From Mermis nigrescens (lineage: Eukaryota > Nematoda > Enoplea > Mermithida > Mermithidae): a stretch of DNA of 64,000 nt. This document shows positions 31,490 to 43,971 of this stretch, in pieces; the first letter of the stretch is position 1; each line of letters opens with the position of its first letter. The position numbers and the translations under genes are program-made. The DNA is taken from contig JAVLUZ010000143.1 in NCBI GenBank assembly GCA_036768485.1, forward strand, positions 4,206,346 through 4,270,345, read 5' to 3'. The notes below the pieces were generated by a model. It did not search any database. It was given only the letters and a program-made list of their open reading frames with translations, and was not told the DNA's origin.

Positions 31490-34400
31490 AGCTGTTGAAG
31501 CTGAAGTTGGATTCAAATGGCGAAGAGTTAATCTTAGCTGAGGATTTTTATTGCCCGCCTCCGCAACGCACAAGTAGCTATAGCGGCAGCCACCACCATT
31601 GCCTCAGTAACTTGGAAGCGTTGGCTCATGCTAACGTGTTTGACAATCCTGACTTACAAGTGCAGGCTTTGCAAACTGCTGCCGACACAGTGCCGGGCCC
31701 GGCAAATGGCGCCTGACACGGAACCTAAGTCAAAAACCAACCAGTACAAGTACAATGCCAGCTTCTGTGTTTTCTTCGCAAACCGATATTCCATACAATT
31801 CGCCTATGCTGGGTGTAGAACCATCAGATCTCCACTGAAGACGATGATTTTATCTCCCAAACATTTAGTTATGGCGTTATCTGACACCGAGGTGGAAACA
31901 CAGGCTAACGTGTTGCCACCGGCGCGTAACACGCGGAGCAATGGCTCGAAAAGGGATTGTTACCGTTTCGCAACCGGCTGTCTCAGCAATCGCTGCGGCG
32001 GATTCAACAAGCTCCCTTGGGTATCAGTGCACTCGGACCTTTGCCAACTCTTCAGCCGGTTGGGGCCGGGGGAGCAGCAGGCTGACCCAGATGTCATCAT
32101 GACTGACATTATTGGTTTTCCGCCTACAACCGCAACGTACATTTAGCCGCACACGATGGCACCTCATGTAGCATTATACACGCAGAGAAGTAACGGCTCT
32201 AGCCCGTGTCACAAGGTACGACGGCACCGGATACCCCCGTGCTTCACGGCTCCAATGTGGCCATGACGGGTGTGTCTAGTACAGTGGCAAAATTTGCAAT
32301 CACAGGCTACGCAAAGCCAGCCCATCAAATATGGAAGTCGCGAATGCCTGCGCACGTGCAAGCTATTCGCGACCAAATGGCCGCTTAAATGATCGCAGCT
32401 CAGAATTCAAAATTGCTCACGCCACGTACAGCATTTTTTCCACAATGATGGAAAAATATGACGCGCAAACCACCGTGCATTATCGCGCCAGTCGTTCTGC
32501 AACAATTTACGTTCCTATTTGGGTGAAGTCGCAGGATCGCGTTTGCAACGCATCAGTTGGTCGTGCTGCCAGCGTACTTCAATCGAGTGTACGCAATCCA
32601 TTTGCAGTACACGAATTCAACTGATTCTGCCCTCGCGCCCTTTAGTGTGGTTCTACGCTCGCACAGCCTTTGGCTGATGCCAATCGTGAGCCCGCACCTA
32701 GGTTCATCAGCGATATGAGCGTATTTAATCGATTATTTTATCCCGACCAATACTTCGTGCGCATTCGGTTTTTTATCACAACCGGAATGATGTTGTACGG
32801 AGGTTCCGCACGAAGTATTTGGTCGTACACCCACATCTTGACGCACCCGCGCAAAGTGATCAACAGCGGGACACATCAAATTTCTCCGGATTTTAAATCC
32901 GCATCGAATGTCACCAGCGCCGGATCATCTAGCGCCAATTCTAATACTGACACGCCAGATGGTCGAGCATTTTTGATACCTTCCGAGAATTTCAGTCTTT
33001 ATATGAATTGGAGTATCAACACACGACGGTCTTTTCTTCAATAGACGCCGCGCGCGCTAAGCAGCGCTTTTGCAATTTCTGGATAGAAAATTCCACTATT
33101 TCGGCAGACACGCCTATGGCAATGCCGGAATAGGTTGGCGTATGACGGAACAGCTGCGCCACATGTCACGCGTAGCTGCCTCGGCTGAATCTTACACGCC
33201 ATCTCCATGAGAGCTTTTCCAGAATTCCCAGACTTAACAGCACGAATCGAAAGTCCTCCATGTTTTGCACAACATGATTAGGCAAATTCATGGTTAGCTA
33301 CCAACCCGGCACTTGAAGTTCCGGCTCGAGGTCGTCAAAAATGTGTATTTTGCCTCAAACATCGAATACGGTAGACTTAGGTGGAAAAAATTTAGAAAAA
33401 GAAAGGCAACAGGCATCCTTGCAGTGACCCAAGCGGATCCGCAGCGAGCCTTGATATGCCCGGAAAGTCAATCTTTCCTCTGTGAAGCACAAATTGCGAT
33501 GCGTCGAACGCGCACGAGCCATCAAGCAGCCGCGGATCGTGAGAATTTGGCTACGGAAATGCCACGGCGTGGCGATGAAATTGCGCGCCATCGGTTCTCT
33601 TGCTGAGACGTCAGAAGTTCGTCACATGCCAGAAGACGAACACCAGGCAAAATTGAATCGTTTTTACGATATCAATCCGAGCACACTTTGCGCGGCTAGA
33701 ATTTGAAACAACGGAGTAAGAAGATCGTTACGCTGAAGTTCAGCTAACCTAGAAGCGCGCTTAGGCCAAAGGGACGAGCGCAAGACCCGCAGTCATCCTG
33801 GCAGCGTTATGCGCAAACGCACCATTGTTCGCAATCACAAGCACAGCAACAGACACAAGTAAAACCGCATGTACAGCAATACACAAGACCGCAGACCCAA
33901 CCGCTGCAGCAGCAGCACTCACGGAATCGCGTGAGCGTTCCAGGCGTAGCCTCGTGGCCGATGCTGGTCATCCGTCGCTGCTCGCGTACAGCAGCAGCCT
34001 TGCGACATATCGCCGTCCGCCACAGTCAAACCGCGGAACTCATCGGGGCCGGCCGCAATCCCGTCAACGTCAACAATGGGACCCGTATCAATCACCGTTG
34101 GAGCAGAAGTCAGCCGGCCACCGGGGGAAGAGCCAGCCACAACCTCAACCCGGGTCCACTACTCTTGCCAAAACTGTGGCCTGTTACGCAACAACAACAG
34201 TGTCCACGCGAACCTTCCCGACAGGTATCAGAAACTTTTTCGACGGTTTTTTACGCCGGAGCAAATTATTTACTCCAACGCCACCCATACCGCGTCGTTA
34301 TGCTGGACGACTACGAGGACGACAACAAATTTTGAGGACGACGATTGACCCGTCGATCCACATCACCGCTTACGCCAACATCTGTACGGGCGTAGGCAAT

Positions 34401-34760
34401 CGCCATATCAGTATCGCGAGCGTTCGAATACGCGTCGCGAGCAGAATCGGATCAGGAATATTTTCAACGACAACGACGTCGCGGAAAATCGTATGGCTCG
34501 AAGGCCAAGTACCGCGACGAATATTAATTTACAAGTTCGACGTACTGAACTTTTGGAACTCTGCGACGGCGTTGACTTTTGACCAGCAGCTTTTCGTCAA
34601 TTTTTCGTTTTTCGTCCTGATGTGGATTCCAGGATTTCGTGTATTGTCTATTTCTTGTGTATTTTTTCTTCTTGTCATTTTTTCTCTTGTTGTAAATTTT
34701 TCTTTGTCGGTGCTCGTATTTTTCCCCGTAATCTCGCATAATTTGCCATTTTTTCTCGTT
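31490..34760 (+). pseudogene. degraded gag-like region of an LTR element
   Basis: GC-richer than its surroundings, with overlapping broken frames and low-complexity Gln/Pro/Thr-rich stretches. Near 34160-34215 the frames give CQNCGLL followed, after a shift, by QCPREPSRQ, which looks like a decayed CCHC zinc knuckle of a nucleocapsid. The end (34575-34760) is a Phe/Leu-rich tail. A polypurine tract and a candidate 3' LTR follow at 35325-35930, with no pol in between. The long 320-codon frame at 33825-34787 is probably a chance frame through this region. Confidence 0.4.
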
Positions 34761-34853
34761 TTACCTCGTATCTTAATTCGTCAGTGACTTTAATTTTTTT
34801 GCTCAGCATAATGTTGCCTTATCATTCCGTGTCTTAATTTTTCTTGTGTTTAA

Positions 34854-35084
<231 letters not shown>

Positions 35085-35164
35085 TGAGTGCGAACGAGGT
35101 CATGCGTTGACCGACTATCGATATTTGTTATTTTTTCGTTCTTTTTATTTTCGTTTTTCACGTT

Positions 35165-35262
35165 CGCTCAGGAAGAGGCGTTGCGGACGCCAGAGTAGAG
35201 GCGTTGCGGACGCCAGAGAAGCGTTGCGGACGCCAGAGAGCCGAGTTGTAGAGCGTCGCCGA
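35165..35262 (+). repeat. short tandem repeat (GGCGTTGCGGACGCC)
   Basis: The word GCGTTGCGGACGCCAGAG occurs three times within 80 bp, each able to form a GGCGT/GCGGACGCC hairpin, with a fourth diverged GTCGCCGACGC unit after it. Confidence 0.8.
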
Positions 35263-35325
35263 CGCTAGTTGCCGTTGATGGTACCCCAGAAAAAATTCTC
35301 CACTTCGTTACTAATTTTTTTTCTA

Positions 35326-35930
35326 TATGTGGGGGAGTGTAACTGCGAGAGTTACACGTTTAGGCGAACCTGCCTTAGCAGTTCGCAATAGCCATAACAT
35401 AGCCAATACTAGTAGCTATCTATGATAGTGTACTGTGGGCTATGCCTTCGGTCTTCCCATTATTTTCCCAAATTTTCAATAATAAAAAACATTTAGATAC
35501 TTGTCCGGTAGCATAGAGCTAAGTGTATGATAATAGTAATTGTTTAATGCATACCGCTTACGTGAATCGAGAACTTTCGATCTGAGATAAAAGTCATTTC
35601 AGTATTATGTTAAATTGATCGTTGTTTTAATTTACTGTAATGGCCCTTGAGGCCAGTGTACTGAAGGTCGTATTAGTTTTTTCTGGCTTGTTTGGTTTTT
35701 TCGTTGGCCGGTTTATTCGACTGTACATTATCGTTTTTCTTTTGCGTATTTTGTTTCCCGGCTATAGGCCGTGCGTTATTCGTCGAATAAAAGTATAGAA
35801 AACCAACCCAGTGGTTTCGGTTATACCGAGGGTTAGGTCGGCCATCATCCCCACGTCGAGGACTTCCACCTTCTAGTGGACTGATAGGTAAATTCCGTAT
35901 GATAGTTTTCTCCATTCGAAAATCATAACT
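35326..35930 (+). repeat. polypurine tract and candidate 3' LTR
   Basis: TGTGGGGGAG (35328-35337) resembles a polypurine tract and is followed at 35338 by TGTAACTGCGAGAGTTACAC, a typical LTR start (TG with a short inverted repeat). The right border is unclear, before the dispersed repeat that starts near 35935. No matching 5' LTR was seen in the window. Confidence 0.45.
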
Positions 35931-35934
35931 TATT

Positions 35935-36345
35935 TCTCAAGCCAAAAATTGATCAAAATTATTATCTAATCTTTAAGGATGATTGATCAGCATAGAGCTC
36001 GTCGTTGTTGTTTTCATAGTTCAGCGTGCTACACAAATTAGGAACCAAAACATTTCTGATCAGGCACTGATTGAAAATAAGTTAAATTACAACTTGAGCT
36101 TGAGATAGGTCAACTGACCTCCGCGGCAATTACCGAGACTAGGTAGGTAGCCTTAGGTCTTAGGGCGTAGCTGCTGAGATCACCCGACATAGAAGCAGCC
36201 AGCAATATTAGGGCTGAGGGGATCGAAGCCGTAAGGTCTGTAAGGGTCCAAAGATCGAAAGCCTTAGAGCCGCGCGATCGGGGCCAGCACTAAGCGTAGA
36301 CTTAAGTACCTACGTACCTAGGTAAATCTCGAGGGTGGATGTTAG
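35935..36345. repeat. dispersed repeat, inverted partner of 24790-25275
   Basis: Aligns in reverse complement with the region next to the first palindromic element. Here too it lies directly next to a palindromic element copy, so the two blocks form an inverted pair about 10.7 kb apart. Confidence 0.65.
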
Positions 36346-38017
36346 CATGGTTCGTATCTGTGACGATTCTGTAGACCCAGATCGAACCGTCCAACATTTA
36401 CAGTAGTGAAGGCAGTAACAATGGGGATTCTTCAGATGTGTCTGAAAGCAGCTCAAATGAGACTGTAATCGAAACTCGTTGGACTAAACCGTTTTGGCGC
36501 TTTTCAGTAAAAGTCGTGCTTTCAGATTTTGAAGATTTTCCGAACGGTATACAAGACCTCCAAACCGAACCATTTTACAGCAGTTTTGTTGATAAAATCC
36601 ATATTCTCTATGATTTTTTATGACTCACTCCAAGCTGTCTCATCAGCTTCCTTTTTTTCCAAATTTTAATGTATACCGGTAAAAATTATTAGCGTTTTCT
36701 AGTTCTTCCCTTCATTCGCTTTCATTTAGAGCATCTAGGAGTGAGTCATAAAAATCATAGAGAATATGGATTTTATCAACAAAACTGCTGTAAAATGGTT
36801 CGGTTTGGAGGTCTTGTATACTGTTCGGAAAATCTTCAAAATCTGAAAGCACGACTTTTACTAAAAGCGCCAAAACGGTTTAGTCCAACGAGTTTCGATA
36901 CAGTCTCATTTGAAGCTGCTGAGACACATCTATTCCAGTTACTGCCTTCACTACTATCATCATCCGTCATTTTCAGACTGATATCGTTCCTCATATCTGA
37001 TATCCGTGTACTGAAAGTGTTGTCTTTTTAAAGTGAAATTATTAAGGAATTGCTATACAGATTTCACAGATTTTATTCATTTTGTCAATTATTCAAGATG
37101 TGGCATTCCTTAAATAAACTTTATTGCACATGTGATTCGCGTTTACATTACATTCTTGACGTAGAAGCTCACATTCCTCACAATATTAGTCACTACCGTC
37201 ACTTCATTCAATTCTAAGCCTAGCATGCGTTTTCTTCATATGCAGAACGTTAAGCCTGGTTCTGAAGTGAAAATTATCGTTGACAAAGTGCTCCGATTTT
37301 TGACAACATCTCCAAGAATCTCAATTTTTGTCGGTAATATCGTCAATAATAATACAACCTCGCGAAAAGGTTGTTTGCTGGTCAGTTGTTAGCTGATGCA
37401 ATTACAAATAAGTGATTTTTATGAAACGCGCATAAGGTATGCCCAATCGAGATTTTCAGAAGAATGTGGCGATGTGATGGTTTGTGTGCAGAATGTGAGG
37501 ATTTTTCGCACCTCACATTTTGCTGAAAAATCTCACATTCCAAATTGTGCACCTGTACAAACACCATCACATCGTCACATTCCTCTGAAAATGTGTATCA
37601 GGAGGTTCATACCTTCTCGCCCTTGGCGACTGAGAAGTTAAAAGCAAACGCGCCCAATTTTCAAAGGAATGTGGCGATGTGATGGTTTTTGTGCAGAATG
37701 TGAGGTGCACAAAATCTTCACATTCTGCACAAAAACCATCACATCGCGCACATTCGTCTGAAAATCTCGATAGGGCATACCTTATGCGCGTTTCATAAAA
37801 ATAACCTATTTGTAATTGCATCAGCTAACAACTGACCAGCAAACCACCTTTCAGCGTGAGGTTGTATTATTATTGACGATATTACCGACAAAAGTTGAGA
37901 TTCTTGGAGATGTTAGTTAAAAATCGGAGCACTCATCACTTCAGAACCAAGCTTAACGTTCTGCAAATGAAGAAAACGCATGATAGGCTTAGAATTGAAT
38001 GAAGTAACGGTAGTGAC

Positions 38018-38274
38018 CATATATTGGCAGCAAAAAAATTCTGGGGGGTGCAAGATTTTTTGAAAGTCAAATAATGGCCTTAAAAATGGTGGTAGGGCAA
38101 TAAAAACACCATTTTTCGACGTTTCTCATCAAGCACTATGCATTGGCATCAAAAAATTGCGAAAAAAACGAAAAAAATTTTTCAAAAATTGAATTCTGGG
38201 GGGGGTATTTTGATTTCTGGGGGGGTATTTTGGTTTTCTGGGGGGTGCATACCCCCAAACCTACGCCCAGGTGT
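38018..38274 (+). mobile_element. MULE-like MITE, copy 5, with perfect 9-bp TSD
   Basis: Starts CATATATTGGCAGC and ends ...GCCCAGGTGTG, flanked by GGTAGTGAC on both sides (38009-38017, 38275-38283). The homologous palindrome arm near 22120 shows the uninterrupted site. 257 bp, no coding. Confidence 0.92.
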
Positions 38275-38391
38275 GGTAGTGACCAATATTGTGAAGAATG
38301 TGAGCTTCTACGTCAAGAATGTGATGTAAACGCGAATCACATGTGCAATAAAGTTTATTTAAGGAATGCCACATCTTGAATAGTTGACAAA

Positions 38392-39027
38392 ACGAATAAA
38401 ATCTGTGAAATCTGTGGTAAGCAATTACTTAATAATTTTACTTTAAAAAGACACAAATACCTCATGCATGGGATATCAGATATGAGGAATGATACATCAG
38501 AGTCTGAACAAATGACGGATGATGATAGTAGTGAAGGCAGTAACAATGGGGATTCTTCAGATGTGTCTGAAAGCAGCTCAAATGAGACTGTAATCGAAAC
38601 TGGTTGGACTAACCCGTTTTGGCGCTTTTTAGTAAAAGTCGTGCTTTCAGATCTTGAAGATTTTCCGAACAGTATACAAGACCTCCGAACCGAACCATTT
38701 TACAGCAGTTTTGTTGATAAAATCCATATTCTCTATGATTTTTATGACTCACTCCTAGATGCTCTAAATGAAAGCGAATGAAGGGAAGAACTAGAAAACG
38801 CTAATAATTTTTACCGGTACACATTAAAATTTGGAAAAAAGGAAGCTGATGAGACAGCTTGGGCCAGTCGAAAATACATGTTCAAAAAATTTATTCGCAA
38901 AAATGCCGATCTATTTGAGGATGAGCAGATGAAACGAGAAGACAATAATGAAGTTGTCACATCTGTTGAAGAGTCTAGCAGTGCTCTGCTAGACTATCCA
39001 AATCGGATAAAAATGCTCAGAATATAA
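38392..39027 (+). pseudogene. C2H2 zinc-finger ORF, nearly intact copy
   Basis: The frame is 212 codons long with no frameshift; the start codon is ACG instead of ATG and one TGA stands at 38779-38781. It keeps the C2H2 finger, the acidic Ser-rich tract, the WRFLVKVVLSDLEDFP segment, a KYMFKKF segment and a C-terminus ending NRIKMLRI. The finger region and the central hydrophobic segment are the best conserved parts between arms. Function unknown. Confidence 0.75.
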
Positions 39028-39780
39028 TCAGTACACTATTCTAAAGAAATTTTACCCGAAATTTGGTGCTTCGTGCCTACAAGGGCAGAGTTTCTATGTT
39101 TAAGCGTTTAACCCGTTTTATGATGTTTTATGCATCGTACTAATGCGTTGTGGTGTAGGAATATGTATTGAGCATGTGCTGCATGTTGTGCTTTCTGGCT
39201 ATTTCTCTGTAAATTTTTATTTGGCTTGTTTTTTCTGATTTTGATTAATTAAGGTGTTGTACTATCGTTGTAAAGCCCGACGTCCAAATTTAACGCTTCG
39301 CTTTTGATGGTGATTTATTATACACGCACTTACATGCCTCGAAGTTCGAAAAACATATAAAAATAGAACAGCGTGCCAATGCTTCAACGTGCAGTGAGCT
39401 GATGATGTGAACTAAAATTAGAAGAGTAGCATGGGGGGACCCTGCTCGCTAGTTATGAAAATTGAAATTAATTGGTTCCGCCCGTCCTGGATAACCGACT
39501 GTGAAGAGTTGGGCGCTTCACGCCTGTACTTTCGTGCTTCATTGTGTAGTAGTATGACACCATTGTAGGCGCTTTGCCCCTACAAGGTGAGAGTCTCTAT
39601 GCTTAAAATAGAACGCTCGAGTTCGACGCTTCTCGCCTATACTTTCAGAGTCTATATGCTTATGCGTGTGCTATATGCTTAAGCACTGCTATATGCTTAA
39701 GCACGGCTATATGCTTAAGCACGGCTATATGCTTAAGCACGGAGACTCCAGAAGGGCCGGGATTACTACTAGCACAACTG

Positions 39781-40163
39781 GCCTTAATACTACGGCTACA
39801 TGGATCGTTTTGATGTGCTTCCGCTTAGGGTTAGTAGCAAACTGATTTCTTTTTTTAAGTTCAAATTAATCAGTTTAATCAGAAGAATTAAGTGTTCTGT
39901 TATTAAATCTGCATCTGAAGTGCAATTTCCTTCTGTATGCCGCTCCCTGGTCTCTTTTTTATATATCGTTAACAATCTGCAACTACAGATATATTCTTCC
40001 TTTTTGTTCCATCGGAGCATTTTTTTCTTTGCTTGTATAATCCAATGTTGCCTTAGTTTGCTCGTAATTCTTTTTTGTCTTGCTCATTATTCTATCGTAT
40101 CCTACACCTTTTATTGCTTAATTGTTCATGCGTGCGTGCACTGCAGTTCCTTGCTGCAATTTA
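39781..40163. other. interval without a supported gene
   Basis: An open plus-strand frame rich in Phe, Leu, Ile and Cys runs from 39800, and a minus-strand frame covers 39796-40020. Both look like composition effects of T-rich DNA; I see no domain. Confidence 0.35.
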
Positions 40164-41350
40164 GGGGTTTAGGTAAAATCCGGAAACGGAAACAATGGAA
40201 AAAAGCCAGAAACGGAAACGGAAACGATGGGTTAAATCCGGAAACGGAAACGTAAATTATTGTGTACACAGTTCCGTCGGGGCTTTCTCCGCCCTGGTGG
40301 TACGTAGTCCAAAGTGCCGGAAAAGAATCTTCCAAGTAGAGCCATCAGGGTGAGCACCCCTAATCCCGTTATCAACAAAATTTCTGCCATTGAAGGAGGG
40401 TTTAGTCGCTGGAAACGGGGCACCTCATTATTCATAAGTGAGGCTGACCCCGTTTACGTCGGGTGTTTCTCCATCCTGGGGGTGGTCCAAAGCACCGGAT
40501 CCGGGGATCCCCTAGTAGGGCCTATCAGTGTGAACATCTTCAAACCCGGTTTCGGCATTTTAAACCACCCTACGGTGAATAAACACCCGACGGAACTGGG
40601 GTCAGCATCACATATGAATAATGGAGTACCCCGCTTCCGAGCTCCTAAATCCCCTTCTGTTGAACAAATTTTTTTGGAAACGGGGTTGGGGTGTTTATAC
40701 TAATGGGCCCTACTTGGTGAACCCCCATCCGGCATTTTGGACTACTATCGGGTGGAGAAACTCCCGACGGAACCGGGGTCAGCTTCACATATAAATAATG
40801 GGGTAACCCGTTTCCGAGCCCCTAAACCCCTCCAGTGGGAGAAATTTTGCCGGAAACGGGGTTGGGGAGTGTTTACCCTGATGGGCCCTACTTCCCCAGG
40901 GTGGAGAAACCCCTACGGAACTGGGGTCAGCTTCACATATGAATAATAGGGTGCCCCATTTCCGGGCCCAAAGCCCTTCTTCAGTGGGACAAATTTTGCC
41001 GATAACGGGGTTGGCGGTGTTCACCCTGATGTGTTCTAACCCCGGTTCCGGCACTTTGGACTACCCCCGGGTGGAGAAACCTCCGACGGAATCGGGGTCA
41101 TCTTCACATATGAATAATTGGATACCCCGTTTCCGAGCCCTAAACACCCTTCAGTGGGAGAAATTTTGCTGGAAACGGGGTTGGGGTGTTCACCCTGATT
41201 GGCCCAACTTGAGGAACCCCATTTCCGGCATTTTGGACTACCCCCGGGGCGGAAAAACTCTCGACGAATCCGTGTGCACAATAATATACGTTTCTGTTTC
41301 CGGATTTTACCCATCATTTCCGTCTCCGTTTCCGGATTTTACTTTTCCCC
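40164..41350. mobile_element. GC-rich foldback element with tandem core, 1187 bp
   Basis: Ends GGGGTTTAGGTAAAATCCGG and ...GGATTTTACTTTTCCCC are inverted repeats followed inward by runs of GGAAACGGAAAC; near-identical 8-bp flanks GCAATTTA (40156-40163) and GCAATTCA (41351-41358). The core has one to two units in inverse orientation on the left and four on the right of a unit of 150-175 bp containing ACGGGGTTGGGG, GTGGAGAAAC, and CACATATGAATAAT. Non-coding; the long open frames here come from the repeat. The 8-bp duplication suggests hAT-type mobilisation. Confidence 0.8.
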
Positions 41351-42350
41351 GCAATTCAGTCGCTCTTGTAGCGTCAGTCGTTCGGATTTGATTATATAAA
41401 ATAAGTAAAAGAACTTAAAAACTTATTTTCTGCGGGCCGGTGTCACACCGTAAAAAGTCCGGCCGGCCACTTTGAGATGCCGTAAAGTGTTCGGGGCCAT
41501 CTTAAAGTGTCCGGCCTATGTTTTATCTGCTGTTAAGTGTCTGAATAAGCGTGGTTAAACGCCAAGGCTTCCCGAATAAACTCAATTTTCAATATGCATT
41601 ATTCAATATCATCTTTTTCTGATGGAGAATTTTAGTAATTAAGCTAAAAATATAATTTAAAACCTACACTGACGTTACTATTCACTTAAAAATCAAAATT
41701 GACGTAAGATTTTCTTCTTGACGGAAAGAGTAAAAAGTTTCTTTCATTCTAAAAAGCATGCCAACGAAGTTTCAAATAGAAGGAGGGTTAATTTTTGGAG
41801 TAAACTTTATTCACTTACGCTACCCACACTAGTCTGAATCTTCCATAAAATTATCACCTTTTTCAATTAAGCTTTTCAGAATACTTTGTTTGCTTAAGAT
41901 TATAATTTAATTATTATTTAGGGTTATTGATTGATATTTTTTGCAATTATTATAAAATAGTACGCGTGGCTCACTACTGAATTATTTGTTTTTCGAATGT
42001 CAATATAAGATGCAAATGCAATGTTTTCAATTGAAAGAAGAACGATCATATTATTTATCCATTATTTTACCCATGTTTTCTGTTAGTCGCCAAATTTAGC
42101 AGAAATGGAGAATTTGTGAAAGCTCTGCGAAGTGTCGAAAGTCACCAACCTGCCTATTAGCACCGATTACGGCAGAAACACCAGAAAAGCTCCACGAAAT
42201 TTTGAAAAATTCAGCAATCTTCACAAAAATCGTGTTGAGGATAATGAAATTCCTGTTTTTGATCATAATACATGGTTAAAGGTCGCAAAATAATCCAATG
42301 GAATGTTTGCAAACATTAGTCGGTTTATTAAGGAGTGGTAAGTACGTGAC
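41351..42350. other. interval without a firm gene
   Basis: 41440-41550 has three diverged AAAGTGTCCGGCC-type words. A frame from about 42139 to 42295 is open for some 50 codons (NLPISTDYGRNTRKAPRNF, later IPVFDHNTW) and looks weakly coding, but it has no convincing splice sites or family. Confidence 0.3.
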
Positions 42351-42351
42351 C

Positions 42352-42588
42352 ACATGCGGGCGGGGAAGAGGGATATGCACCCCCAGAAACCAAAATGCTC
42401 CAACCCCCAGAATTCAATTTTTAAAATTTTTTTTGTTGTTTAGCAATTTTTTATGTTAATAGATAGTGCTCGATGAGAAACGTTGAAAAATGGTGTTTTT
42501 CGCCATACCAACATTTTTAGGACCATTTGTTTACCATCGAAAAATCTTGCACGCCTCCAGAACTACGGCGTTCTGCCCACCTATGGAT
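42352..42588 (-). mobile_element. MULE-like MITE, copy 6
   Basis: Starts near ACCACATGCGGGCGGGG, ends ...TCTGCCCACCTATG, with the family interior (CCCCCAGAATTCAATTTTT, GATAGTGCTCGATGAGAAAC, TTTTTCGCCATACCA). Duplication not clear. Confidence 0.7.
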
Positions 42589-42689
42589 TTGACCCCTTTG
42601 AATGGTAGTCAATATCAAAAATGGTCTTAAAAATAAAAAGAATTTAAAAATTGATTTCTGGGCGTTAGGGGTTTCCAGCAGCCTTCCAA

Positions 42690-42995
42690 GGGAATGCCCA
42701 CTACCCTTCCCCCGAATCCCCCTCCCGCCTTCCCATGCCCACGTGTGGTTGCGAGTTGCGACTTTCCTCCAGAATTGTCAATTTTTCGGAAAAATTGTAA
42801 AAAGTGTACCTTTTTAAGCATTTTTAGCTCATTTTTTAGCTTAAAAGTTTCGAATTTTAGGCGCTTGACGCGGTATACAAATTTTTTAATTTCACTTTAG
42901 TCAATTTGTTTGATTTTTCAGATTTTTTATTTTTTAAATGTTTTTATGTTCTAGAAAGAATGAGCCGAGTGGAAAAAGTTTATCATCGTCTGGAT
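42690..42995 (+). repeat. dispersed repeat, family 2 copy
   Basis: Begins CTTCCCATGCCCACGTGTGG and includes CGCTTGACGCGG and TTTTTATGTTCTAGAAAGAATG, words shared with the other copies. Confidence 0.55.
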
Positions 42996-43970
42996 GTGGC
43001 GTGTATTGTTCGGAGGACGATATTTAAGTTCAATAGTATCAATATTTCTGGTACTTATAGCTAAACAGTCGTTTTCGAATGTATCTTGTTCAATTACTCC
43101 AATGTTTTCACGAGTTTTTATATTTCTATTGTTACAAAAGAAACATAATCAAAACTCGACTAAAACGTGTTTTTTTCAACTCCAGCTTTTTACACTCTTT
43201 ACGTTGCCCCTCTCGGAGTAAGTCACTTTTCGATTGAGCTTACTCAGTTGTCTAGATTTAAAAAAGCCTGACTGAACATATTGCAAAGTTGAGTTACATA
43301 AGTCGTGTGACCGATCAAAATTCTAAAAACTCTATGTTATAATGTTACATTAAAATTTTATGCGCCCCTTAATTGGGTAAAAGTGTAACAAAATGACGGC
43401 ATCGAATTTTTTATCATCTATCTATTTCACTTTTTAGGGGGTACAAAAGCATATTAGAGATATGCGCTAACGCGCTATACCTATGATTGAATTGCGCGGC
43501 ATGCAATTCTGGGTGGTCTTGTTGGGTCCCCAGTATCCAGAAGATTCCTAGATTTCGACATACTACCCCAGAATAGGATTTTCAAATTTTATGGGTTTTT
43601 CGCGATTTTTCGATGTCAGTGAGTTAAGCTTGATAAAAAACATCAGAAATTGAAATTTTTCTCCAATCATCAATTTTCAACCATTTTAATTTGTGAATCT
43701 TCGGAACACCATTTATTAAGATTCATGCGCCGTCCATGTATAGTCGAACCTTAAATTACTCTATTAGTATAACTATTACAAACTGCATTTTTAGCATCAC
43801 TTTTCCACTCACATGTTCAATACAATAGCATCATAAAATTCTATTTTTCAAGGAAAAAATTGCATGTTTTTTCAAAGCTAGAAGGGAAAATGAACATCTT
43901 TGATATAATGAAAGGGAATCACATTTTTTGTGCTGAAACTAAGCGCAGTCTCTAACACAATTAACATTTA
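42996..43970. other. gene-free interval with a diverged MULE-like relic
   Basis: A hydrophobic frame at 42994-43221 looks compositional. About 43490-43745 keeps the MULE-like word order (AATTCTGGGTGG, CCCCAGAATAGG, TTTTTCGCGATTTTTCGATG) but is strongly diverged. Confidence 0.4.
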
Positions 43971-43971
43971 A

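Larger units (their letters stand above)
36396..39780. mobile_element. second copy of the palindromic C2H2 element, rearranged
   Basis: Right part (about 37600-39780) matches the right arm of 19417-24427. The left part is shorter: 36403-36625 is a plus-strand piece of the C2H2 ORF, joined head to head with a minus-strand piece (36626-37090), so the outer left arm is lost and replaced by a small secondary hairpin. The right outer end contains several tandem units of a TATATGCTTAAGCACGG type (39655-39745) and a GGGATTACTACTAG end like the first copy. Confidence 0.8.

Noticed and set aside
33825..34787. 320-codon frame as a real protein
   Set aside because: Low-complexity, with competing overlapping frames that carry the zinc-knuckle traces; ends in a Phe/Leu-rich tail typical of T-rich DNA.
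40126..41399. Several 70-150 codon frames on both strands
   Set aside because: They follow the GC-rich tandem units of the foldback element and repeat the same words.
42994..43221. Hydrophobic frame as a membrane-protein exon
   Set aside because: Only Phe/Leu/Ser composition supports it; no motif, acceptor or phase partner was found.
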